Source: Crotophaga sulcirostris (lineage: Eukaryota; Chordata; Aves; Cuculiformes; Crotophagidae). From it: 64,000 bases of DNA. The notes beneath the pieces were generated by a model, which worked only from the letters and a program-made list of their open reading frames with translations, did not search any database and had not been told where the DNA came from. Numbering within the stretch: position 1 is the stretch's first letter; the number at the start of each line of letters is the position of its first letter. Positions 12,801 through 24,297 of the stretch are shown piece by piece. The stretch lies in the NCBI GenBank assembly GCA_013397455.1, contig VYZB01000024.1:2818726-2882725 (forward strand), read 5' to 3'. A program made the position numbers and the translations under genes.

Positions 12801-14904
12801 AAGTGCAGGGTCTGGTGGCTAAGGAACAACTGTGGGTATCCATATCTGACTGTGATATTAATTTTTTTTTCTTGAATTTAAAGGCATGCACTGTTTGTGA
12901 TTTCTTGGGGTTTTTTGTTGTGTCATACAAGGGAGATCTTATTTTGCTTAACATGGCAAACTTCACCTGGTAATGACTAAATTTTGGCTCGGTTAAGCAA
13001 TGTGAATTTTACTCAAAGACACGGGAGCAAGCAGGTTATAATCTGCAGAAATCATGTAAAATAATTTCTCTCATACCATAGTCATTCTTCTGACTCTGTT
13101 TAACTTCAAAGGTAGCTTTGTATGCAGGCTATGAAACACTTGGCCTAGTACCAACCACAACAAGCACAAAACTCTGCTAGTACATTCACTTTGTACTTTT
13201 GGCAAGATCCATCAAAACACTGGGATAACTTTCTGTATGTACTTCATAATCTCTTTCAGGCGTTTCCCTGGGTATTATCTGATGAGTATTATTAGATGGT
13301 ATTACAATCACTCAAAAAGATGTTTCACCACCTGTAACTCAACATTAAGGCGCAGCGTCCTAGAATCTGAGCATCTGGGATATGGCAATATAGAAGTTAA
13401 ATACAGGCTATCCTAGATAGTGTTTTGGTCAGTGCTTTGTTACTATTGATGGTGAGGCAAACATTAGTTAAATGTAAGAGAGGAAGAGAGATTATAATTA
13501 CTGAAAGAGTTGAACGTTCAGTATGTAAGTTTCTCAGAATTTGGTGAAACAAAGTCATTTTTCTGTTACTAACAGTGAAGTATCCTTATTTCTGTGGCTG
13601 ACTGGGAAGCAGAAAGCAGCCATATATGGGCTGAAATTCTCTGAAGAATGTGCAATAAATAGATAGCTCAGAAGAAGGCTCCACAGGGTCTCATGACCAC
13701 AGCAATTGGGGAGGGAGAGGAGTCTATTTCCAGCTCAAGAATTAGTTAGCACCACAGGACTTGTTTATTTAGTGTGGAGAAGAGACCAAGAGGAGTGAGG
13801 TCTTAAGATAAATTCTCTCTTTGTAAAACTGTGTAGCAGCAAAATTTTGGTCCTGGAGTAAAGGCATTAACTTTCTATTGGAAATTAATTTTTGTTTTGG
13901 TAAAGTTGGTTTGGGGAAAAGGAGGGTGGCTTTTGTGTTTTGCATTTGGGCCCCCTTGTGTGTGCTGACCTAGGTGCACAGCGCACTTGACAGCACGTTT
14001 GGTTTGTGGAGGTAGGCAGGGATGGGCGCTATACAACTGACTCCTTTTGAAAGCAAATGAAACCCTGCCTGCCTTGTGGAAGGTTAGTAGGTACAGGGAG
14101 CAAGAACGAGGTGGCAGATGCATGAATGCCTGGTGCACCCCACAGCATGGGGCTGTTTGGTATGGAGCTGGCTCTGTTTAGGAGCTCTAGATGTGTTTTG
14201 CTTGCAACAGCTGGAAGGGAAGACAGCAGCCTGAGCAGAGCAAGAGCAGTAGCTAGACAGCTTAGGATGTTGACTTCTGGAAGGTGTGCAACAGTAGACC
14301 AGTTAAGAGTTGCCCAGGGACTAGACTTCGAAATATTATAAAATCTGGGAGGAGACAGATTTTTCCAGTACACGCTTTGTCAGATCTTAGGGAAATCTAA
14401 ATGCAGCCTCAACACAAGTGCTCTGAATAGCAGTGATGTCTTTGCGAGTGTTTCAGCAAAGGGAAGGGAAATGAGGTCTCGCGTACTTGCCTGTCTTGTG
14501 TACCGTGCGTAGTCAGCATGAACGCATCATCAACCTTCTTTGGCAAGGTCCCTGTGAAGATAATGCAAATTTCCCTTCCTGTCACTTTCTAGAAACTGTA
14601 CTGGAAAAGGTAACAAATGGTGAGGGCGACCTGCCTTCGAGAGGCTTCAAGAAGCCCTTTGTGTTGTAGTAGTTGTAAATGCTAAAACCTTTATTTATGT
14701 TTGCTTCATTGTACCTGTGTAATAGTTGTGGGTGGGTGGAGAATAAGGACATCCAACAAAAAGTAAGAAAATTAACATGCTTTCAAAATTTTCCTTGTAC
14801 CCTTTTTTTCCTTTTAAATTAAAGTTTTCCAATGAAAATAGTTAAAGGTATTTCTGTAAGAATGTCTCTGTTAATAACTCTTAAACTTTATTTCTCAAAT
14901 CTAG
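691..14904. other. Non-coding DNA upstream of the first recognised exon
   Basis: No exon can be supported here. Open frames are short and lack family resemblance, splice-site context or codon bias. The stretch probably includes the first intron of the acyl-CoA dehydrogenase, because the coding start must lie upstream of 14905. It holds one CR1 3' end near 7385-7452, a low-stop minus-strand segment at about 5608-6233, a moderately GC-rich patch near 10190-10400, and scattered T or A runs. The N-terminal exon should encode a short helical segment before the I-I-D-K sequence. I looked for one ending in phase 0 and did not find a convincing candidate. Confidence 0.6.
7385..7452 (+). repeat. CR1 LINE 3' end
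   Basis: A short CR1 tail: 'gattggaactgaatgatat', then 'gggtcccttccaaacctaaa', ending in 'tctatgattctgtgat'. The octamer-like terminus at the right places it on the plus strand. The preceding bases from about 7320 may belong to the same copy, but they are too diverged to be sure. Confidence 0.85.
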
Positions 14905-15025
14905 ATCATCGACAAGGAGATTAATCCCTTTGTGGAGAAGTGGGAAGAAGAAGGACAATTCCCAGCACATAAAGTATTTAAAATCCTGGGACAGGCTGGA
15001 TTCCTTGGTGTGGATAAGCCAACAG
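14905..15025 (+). CDS. Acyl-CoA dehydrogenase (acdh-6-like), internal exon a
   Basis: This 121-bp exon encodes 40 codons plus one base, beginning IIDKEINPFVEKWEEEG and continuing FPAHKVFKILGQAGFLGVDKPT. That is the N-terminal helical domain of FAD-dependent acyl-CoA dehydrogenases (Pfam Acyl-CoA_dh_N): an amphipathic helix with a W-E-E-E segment, then the A-G-F-L-G-V turn that precedes the conserved Y-G-G loop. The enzyme family removes two hydrogens from the alpha and beta carbons of acyl-CoA thioesters and passes electrons to electron-transferring flavoprotein. Splice sites are clear: a pyrimidine-rich acceptor ending 'tctag' before 14905 and donor 'acag|gtagg' after 15025. It enters in phase 0 and leaves in phase 1. 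In frame upstream there is an immediate TAG, and read-through past the donor meets a stop within a few codons, so both boundaries are forced. Targeting cannot be judged because the N-terminus is missing. Family is certain; subfamily is from memory. Confidence 0.95.
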
Positions 15026-18000
15026 GTAGGAGAGTGTAAAACTGCTGAGTCTTGATGTTGGTGGTGATAGACTCGTTACATTATCTCCAATTGCTTTTGC
15101 CTCAGATCTAACTGTGATTTGGAATTCAATGCAAAGTTTACTTATATTCCTCAGTCACAGGTCTGCTGGCTACTAACTGTGCAAATACAGAGAATAATGT
15201 TGCTGAGAGCTCACACTGATATTCTCCTAAATATCAATGTTAAGAAGCTGTGTGACTGTTATTTTAAAGGCAGTGAAATGAACATCACTTCAATTTTCAA
15301 CATACAATCTGTATTAATGACTTTTTTTCTGGATCTGGACACATATGGAATAATCTCAATCTTCATTAAAGAAACCACAATTTGAAGGCATTGAAGTGTT
15401 GTAAGATTTGGCTTATTATACTTCCTTAACCTGTAATCTTTACATCATTGTAATGTATTCTGTTTTGCCATTCGGAGGATGAAGTTTGTGTGGGTTTTAG
15501 GACATTATATCCTAGACTGTCTTTAAAATGCATTATTCCATCCTACAAAAGCATAGATAGAACAAGAAGCTGATGATACAGACAGCAAGGATGCAACAAG
15601 TTTCATATGGACATATATGCATTGGTGAGGAAAAAAGTCAAGAAGTCCAGAGGAATAGGAAGAATTTCTGCTTTTCAGCTGAGAAACATATTCCCCTAGG
15701 GGTTTTTTTTTGTTTGTATGTGGTGTAATACATACTTGGTTGCTTTTCATATGCTACTGCTATGTGTTTCTGTCAGAATTCTCTGGGTTTTTTTCCTCAA
15801 TTTTGTTATTTATGGTTAAAAGTTTTAAAACAAAAGCAAGTTTGTATAGGCAAATGTTTTGGAATGGTGGTGAATTCAGAACAGTCCAAAGTGAAAATAT
15901 TTAAACAGTTAACTGCAGATAATCATCTATATAGAGTAGCTCACACAAACTTAGCTATGCCACACCACATCATTATGTTGCTAAGGGACAGGGTTTGAAC
16001 TGTGGAACAAATTATGTCCTTTTACCACTTAGTTTCAGAAGAAATTTTTCCTCTTGAAAGGAATGTTCATATTCTTATATATATTCAAGCATGGAAAGTT
16101 TTTTCTCCAGCTTTTCAGCTGTTAGAGCTCACAGGAGTCTTAGCTGTGATTGTCTGACAAATCCAATTAGGTCTGAGTATTTCTTTGCAAAAATGCTGAC
16201 TGTTTGAGGTTATACTTAAGATCTATTTAAAGGACAAATAGGATTACTTTGGGAGAGAGAAAACCATCTCTGCCTTCTGCTAAAATTATTTGATAGGCAG
16301 ATTTGAAATGTATCTCAGTAGGGTCTCCTTAACACTGCTAATGTTCATGTTGGTTTTAATAATGATATGTTGCATTGCTGCCAGGTTGCAGCCCTGTCTT
16401 CTTGTTATATTTATCTTGGGACAATGCAGAGTCCTCAACTAGGGTAAGGAACCTCAGAGCTGTGCATACTGTGCATAAAACCTTGTGGAGGTGGGAACTT
16501 CGTATAATAGCTAGGACAAGAAATAACTGGAGGGTAATCTAGTGAAAGGACTTGTGGACACAAAGATGGGCACAGAAGGCTTCATGCACTGACTACACTT
16601 GTACTCATGATTAAGAATATTTTAGCCTTGGCTTTGACACTTATATTTAGCTTTTAATCTAATTTATTTGGTCTCTACAGCTGCATTTTATGAAAGCTGT
16701 ACAAAATGTAGATAAAATGATCAGCAATATGTGGTCCATCTCAATTCATCTTCTGGAGCAAGGTATTGTTGGCTACAGAAAATGCATCAGCTTACTGGAA
16801 GATGCTGACTTTGCAGCATTCAGTTGTGCAACAGAATGTCACCAGATCCACCAGCTTTGCTCTGTAATGGTATAATACTATCAGGTACATCCTGAAAGTC
16901 CTGAAACTTTCTCATGGTGGCAAGTGAAAGAGTCAGGTGTAGAATAGCACAATTTCAACAGAAGGACTTCGGCCAAGCCTGAAGCTCTTTATCTTCTATA
17001 CTTCTACAAAGTGCTATGCTGCTGTATGATTAATGTGTACTGGTAGCAATAATTAAAATTGAGATGCCTTTTATACTCTGCTCAGCCACTTCTATTATTT
17101 AACTACTGTGTGCAGAGGAAGAGAGGTCTTAAGAGATTTGAGGAAGCAAAGAACAGCTGGGAGTCTTGGAAGGATGTTGTGGGAGGTCTGGAGAAGAAAG
17201 GTTAAAGTGATTTGAGGAGAGCAATTGCAACACAGAGCCGTGTGAGTAACAACCTGCTCTACTTTCTCGTTCCCGCACAAACCAAAATTATAATTATCAT
17301 GTTGTCTCCCTTCAAACCCAGATCATAAAGCAGTCCATTTAAAGAAGACTAAATTTTTCAAGTTAATTCACTTTAGTAGTGGCTGCAATTTTGAAATGTA
17401 AGTTTTTCTGAATTTGTTTTCCAAGGTTATTCTGTAGAGTACAGGTATTTTTCCTGTAAAATTAATTTTGAAGCTTTTTGGTGTGATGGGGCAGAAACAG
17501 GTCACAAACTTGTTTTGCTTAGATAGAAGGAAACATCTGTTGGAACTCAGTTTTGTTGAAACTGAACTTTTTCCTGTGTAAACATGATCCCATTTATGAA
17601 CAATGAACTGCTTAATGGGAGTCAGGTTTTTAGAAGAACGTGCCTTACATGTGCCCTTATCATTGGAAACTTTTTCTATGTGGAGAACTGTTTTGGGGCA
17701 CTATTTGTATTGGAAAGGCTCCATCAGTTCCCACTATATGCAGCTGTGGGCTATAGATTTGTCAACATTTTTCTGAATATTTTTTCACAGTTGTTTACGA
17801 TTTAAGTGAATATTGGCTGTAGTACTGTAGTTCAGGATGTTTGGAGGGGTCATGTAAACACTGTGGGTAAGGCCCAGCCATACAGCCATAATTGGAGAAT
17901 CCTTAAGATGATCAGTGGATTTAACTTACTACAGTGTCTGGTCAGTCCTCTGCCAGAGAAAGATTTTTCTCTTTGAACCATTTTTCTGCTCTGGTATTCT

Positions 18001-21000
18001 TTACATGACTGGAATAGTGCATATGCTGATTTTCCTTGGGAAGAAGTATGTCTTGTTCAGTTGTATTATGAAATTCTTTCTACTAATAAACTACATGCTG
18101 AAAAAGTAAACATTATTTATGCATAAAAAGTGTCTTTTTACTCTGTGCAAAATGTGTTTTACAGAATCACTCAGTTCAGTCTGAAGGATTTAGGTGGGAG
18201 GGGGGGAAATCCCAACATCTCTATATACTTATTATTCTTAATTTATGTTTACTGTGTATTTATCCTCAAATTATGAAGTTTCTGGGATATTGAGGAACTG
18301 ACAGTCCCAAAATTGAGGACAGAAAATATTAGGGTAGGCAACAAAAATTATATTTTAAACAGTCTTGGTAGTTGACCATTGTCTGTTTTGCTAAGGGAAG
18401 TGGGCAAGGCATTTTTTGCAGTATTTCATGTGCAGATTAGATGAGATATTGGACTGAAAGCTGAAAAGATTTATGCCGTCATTTGTGATCTTATGGTTTA
18501 TGAATCAAAGCTTTGGCTGTTGCTAAATTTTAGGATGTGTTGCCAAAAACACAGGCTCAAAACATACTGTTATGTGCCTGTGTACACTGACGCAGATGAT
18601 TAAAAGTTGTGTTTATCAGCTGATGTGAAAAGGCAGGAAACCTCCTGTAAAGGCTCAAGGAAGGCAAAGGGAAGGGGAGAGAGAAGTTTGTAAGAGGACA
18701 GTGTCTGCTGTCCTGCATATTCACATAGCATCACTGTGAGACATGAGAAATAATGATGCCATCTCTGGGTATTTCATTAGTGTTTTCACTGGCAGTCTTG
18801 TAGGAACATTTAGCAGAATGCATTAACGTGTAGGAACAATTGACAAATATGTCCAAATAGTAACCTTTGTTAATGCCTGTTAAACACTTAGCAGTGCACT
18901 TGCAGAAATATATTCTTAAATATATCAGGAAACTATGTGGTAAGACTTGTACGTGGATGGGACAGTACAGTTTTACAGTCTTCTACTACTGGAATATATG
19001 GTGGGTACGAGACTGGAGAAAGTACTAAGCAGTATGTTCTTGTCACTTGAGGCAGATAAGCATCTAATGAAACCAAACAAATGTTTCAAATGATTGCTTG
19101 CACTGCAATTGGAAAAGTATGTCATAGAAATCCTGTTTATTGCAAGTGTCTGCGTGCTGAATATGACAATATAGACCTAGGCTGTCCTCTCAAGTTGGTG
19201 TTATTTTCTTCACAAGCATATGCTTATCTGGTGAGACCTTACGAGAGTTTGGTAGTGCAGAGACACTTAGAAAGAGAGTGTGGAGTTCTATTTCCTTTTT
19301 TTTTTTTCGCTTTCTGTAATACTAAGCCTTATTGTAAGGAATGAGCAAAAGAAAGGAATGGTGAATTTTGTCACTAGAAGTGGATGTAGTGGTTCAGGTG
19401 AAACAGGGTTTGTACCCTTTAAGACAGTAAATGCAACTAACTTTTTCGGGTGTGCTATGGATAGAAATAAAGAGATGTTTGTCAGAAGAGAAAGCATTAG
19501 CCCAAAGTCACTTCACTATGTCAGGAGTGGACTGGCTGCAATACTTGTACTTGGTTTAATAGTTTTAAGTCAGCTCAACTAAGTGCTTGGTCACTTCATT
19601 GCTGTTGTAACCCGAGTACTCTGAGGGATTGTGTTGGTACAGGTTCAGGCTGCTAAGGAATACCCAGATTCCTCCCCCGCCACCCTACTTCTACCCCTGG
19701 GTGTATATGCAATCCCAGACCAATGTCTACAAAATGATGTTTGAAAATAAGAGTATCCGCTGAGTTTCAGTAGGTAAAGAATTAAACAAATGAGGATTAA
19801 CAATATATATGTTTTACCATGCATCTGGATACTCACTAGAACTTCCTTCGTGAGACCTGATAGTTCCAACTTTATTCAAATATTCACAGGTAAAAATACT
19901 TATAAACCTAATAGTAACCAAAATATTGATAATACAAATAACACTCATGATTGCAATTGAGGCAACTGGCAATTTCATACAGTCAGGTGTCACTGCCCAG
20001 GAGGGTGTCACTTGCTTACAAAGAAACACACAGCTATTTAATAATAACTGTGCTCTAAAACTTTGAGGGAAGCCATTGGGCCACCAATGAGCTGGTAAAT
20101 CAGCACTCTGAAGTGTTTCCCAGCTATGAGCTATATCTGATTTGCAATCGAGAAACAACCTTGATAAGCCTCTAAAAAACAATAGACCAAAATTAGTCAC
20201 TGCTCTATTTGAATCAAATTGATGACAAAGTTAGTGATAAATGGCAGTGGTTTGACAACCTTGATCAGATAAGTATAAGAAATGTCAGGTGCTTATGTGA
20301 CCTTATTAATTTGGTTGATTGGATTGAAATCTCAGTAAAATGGGGGGCGGGGGGGGTTGTTATGTGTAGATGAGACACTGTGTGCGTGAGACTTTTTCCC
20401 CCCCTCTTGTAAATGCTGATAATTCATGTCCTGTATAGCATCTTACAAGTGCAGGATGAAATACAGTTGAAAATGGTAAAGGGAAGACTTGTTTGTTGCA
20501 CTTCACAGATCATCAGATACTTCTGATCAGACAAGGAAATGAGCACTTAATCTTCATTTTTTCTTGACTCTTCCCATGACTTAGAAATGTGAATGTTTCA
20601 TTCTTCATTGCTTGTTAGGAAGAGCAGCAGTACCTCTGGGAATAGCTTGTTCAGCTATCAACAGCAGTTTTGTAGAACAGACTTACTGAAGGACAGCGAG
20701 TCTTTGTGGGAGAGATAATCTTCCTTTAAATGTGTTCTTGAAAGAGAGATCCGATTAGTTCCTGGGCTTCTGCTTTTGTGCTTGAGGTAAGGCAAATCCT
20801 CACATCTGTGACTTGTACTGCAGGACACAGCAGTAACTCATCCAGTTCAGGCATGCGTACACCAGTACCTTAGGGGCAGATTAGGAATTTCTAAAATCAG
20901 GTATGTGTACTACTGTTAGTTACAGGTTATGTCGGAATGCTATTGAGAAAGAAATTAAAGATGTCTCTTTTCTATAAGAAGTCAGAAGTATCTAACTGGG

Positions 21001-24000
21001 ATCAAACACTCAGCTATATGTGCGCAATTAAGTGCCTGAGCTCTTCATGCACAATTCTCTTGTGGCATGCATGCTGTGCTGAATTTGCTTCTGCATATCA
21101 CAGGATTTGCACAAACTGGCAGATCCATGTGGTTTCTTGAAGCTGACAAGGAGGACTTAGTTTCTGTTCGTAGGTAAGAGACAGTTACAAAGAGCAGACC
21201 CTGTTCTGTCCCCACTCTGCATGATGTGCAGGGTTGTGCTCCAGGTGCTGCTAGGCTGTAGGTGCAGGAGAGTCTGCCCTTCTGTCTTGTACTTGACTTC
21301 AGGTTAAGCGTGCAGCACCTTGAGTGCTTTGTGTCAAGCTTGTTAATGATGTTCCGAGGTTTCACAAAACTGTGTATTCATGTAACAGGTATGCATCTTT
21401 GAGGGAACATAGTCCAGAAATGCAGATGGAAAAGCCAGAGAGGAAAAGTAAAGATACAGCTGTGATGTTGGAAAGTCACACTGAAATGGAGTCTCAGAAC
21501 GAGAACCTTGTTTTCAATAATCCAAACTGTGGTGTTATCTACTGCCCGACTGATTCTACCTTTTTTATGTACTAATGTCTCAAGCTTCAGGACTAACAAA
21601 TCTTACCACTAGCTAGAGTTTTCTCTTCTCCCTGATGCTGAAGTTGCAAAAATAGTAGTTTTGTTAATTCTATTAAAAAGTGAGAAGAGGACCTCCCTAC
21701 TACTGTGAGGTGCAGGTGCTGAATCAGGAGCCAGATCTAACCTGTGGGAGACAACTGGTTTGACTAATTGGTACTGAACTGGACCAAAAGCCTAATGGTC
21801 TTACTCAACATAACATCGTGATAAAACACTGGAAGTCAAGACTCTTAGTAGTATCTCGTGATCCTTTTATGTGGAGATTGACTTGTTTCAGAAACTGCGG
21901 ACTCAACACTCTTACATTGAGTTGAATACTGCAACTAACTTTTGTGACTTCTTTGTCTTATCCTTGTGTGGGTGTTCTTGGTTTTGTTTTCCTCCTATTC
22001 CCATGCTTATGAAGGTCTATATATATACTTTTGTTTTGAATTTCCTTCAGTTCTGTAGAAAATTCAGTTTTGAAGAGGCAAATCTGATGTTCTTAATCTT
22101 ATAATTGTGAATAGGAAGAGAGTACACAGTAAAGAGAGCAACTGAATAGATTAAAGAAACACAAAATATTATAACACCTGAAAAGACTTTAAGACATGCT
22201 GTTTGGGAGTTGCCATTAAAGAAATTGAGTTTATCTTCTGTGGATCAAATGGCAAGACTGTCTCTTGTCAAAATATGGACCAATGGATGATCTTAAACTA
22301 AAATAACCTTGGTATTGTAAGTCTTTTTAATTTACACATAACTGTCTTTTCCCAGTCTCAAAAGTTTGATGCTAGTTTCTTGACATCTGTCATATACTCA
22401 GATGGAATAATTGGAAAGCTTTCTGAAAGGTATCAATGTACGTTTTGCGCTTCGAGGCATATAAGTACACCGAATGCGAAGAGCGTGGGAAAATTATCTT
22501 TGTCAAACGTAGGCTTGATTCACTTTTCCCCACTCACTTTTGTATCATTACCTGCCAGGAGTGAAGGCTGATTTCTTCCTTGAGGATGAAATGGGGAAAA
22601 ATGTTGCAAAACAGTTGTTCTGAGGTTGACGTGGAAAATCTCTGAAGAGTTGTTGACTTGTCAACGCTTGCAGATCCCATAGGTCAATAACCAAACCACA
22701 AACATTGAATGACATCTGGCTCGAAGAGAGGATTAACAAGATTGCAGTAAAACTATGTTGTTCCTAGGTGAGTGTTTCTATCCCAAGGTAGCAAGATAAG
22801 CTGTTGTCCAGGCTGTGCAAACTTGAACTTGTGTAGCTGAATAAGAAGAAATGAAAGGAGAAAAAAGACAAGAAATGTGTTTAGTTTTGGTTCTCCTATT
22901 CTGATCTAACATTTTTAGTCCTTAGTGATATGGTTCATGCAACATCATAAGCATCTTTAATTACTTAATCCCTGGAGACCTCGCATAAGCCCTTAGTCAG
23001 TCCAGCATCTGTAAGGAGTCTCAGAGGTCCCATACCAGTGAAGTACTTTTTCATACAAGTGAAAAACAGGTCTTGGCAATATCTTTCTCCCTTTCTGACA
23101 GGTGCAAACACTGCAGCCACCTTTGTGGATCTTGTTGTTACCTTTGTAACACAACTGAAGGGCTTTCCCTGCTGTAGACTGGGCTCCTAGGGATAGTACT
23201 AATCCTTTTTGACATTTATGCCACAAAAGGAAGACAGGAAAAAGCACGGACCCAATATGTGTGGCAGGCAACTTGCTTACAGGTTAAATGATACACACAG
23301 TGCTTAATAACCATGTGTGCTATGCAGGAATGAAAAGATACCAGGGAAGGATAGCAGAAGAAGGGATTTAACCCCTTGAAACTTAATACTTACATAAGGT
23401 TAGAGTTGGCCATTTTCAGCTTTCTAATTTTATGGACTGGAAATGCAGGGTTTGAGGTAAAGATGTAGAGAACTGAAGGCGTACTGGTTTTAAGCATGAT
23501 GTATTGTGTGGAGTAGATGTTGTCATTTCACCACAAACCTGGAAGTTAACCATATCTACCTATGTGACGTGGGGCTCATGTTTATACTGCTTTTAGTCTA
23601 CTTTTGTTGTTTACCGACATGTAACACTGATACGCATATCAGAGACTGCGCGATATACTCTAGTAAGTGAAGTAGGAAATTAAAAAATTGATTATATTCT
23701 GAAATACTCCTAAAATCTTTTAAACTAGTCTGAGAAATATTTGGAGCCTGCACTCTGGTGTGTTGGCACAGTCAAGTTGAAAGTCTTTTATAGGCTTAGT
23801 CTAAACAATGCACTGACTTGTAGATTTGTGGTTAGTTCAAAAAATTAATCCATATACTCTCAGTTGATTAGTAAATGTTAATAACTCTTGAATTGTTTTT
23901 GAAGTGAAGATACATTGGACAGAGGAGTGAGTGATTCTATAGAACTTCTGAACTTGTTCTTTTGACTGCACAATTTGCCCAGTGCAAGACAACTGCCTGG

Positions 24001-24221
24001 CTCATTTGTGGGGAGACAAGCAGGTATTTGGTGGCATCATAACTTGAATTGCATTATTTACTGTTTGCTTCATAACGTAAGGATTGTGTACATTCACAAG
24101 TCGGGTGTGCAGGCAAAGCTTGGAGGCTCAGGTGTGTGTGACTGCTCTGTCCACATGTCATGCATACCCCATGTGGAAAAGTTATAGTGTGTCCTGCATA
24201 GTACTTTGTAGTGATAAGCAG

Positions 24222-24297
24222 GATTGTATATACATTATAAATTATATATATCTTGTAGTAAAGTATGTTTCATTTTCTATATATATTTATATAGAGA
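24222..24297. repeat. AT-rich TA-type low-complexity tract
   Basis: Interrupted TA dinucleotides ('tatatacatt', 'ttatatatatc', 'ctatatatatttatatag') make up this 75-bp tract. It is a decayed microsatellite with local self-complementarity. Confidence 0.7.

Noticed and set aside
14487..14669. Short plus frame just upstream of exon a, containing an AG-flanked 'aaactgtactggaaaag' followed by GT
   Set aside because: It would be a microexon of a few codons with no family resemblance; chance splice-like words are common.
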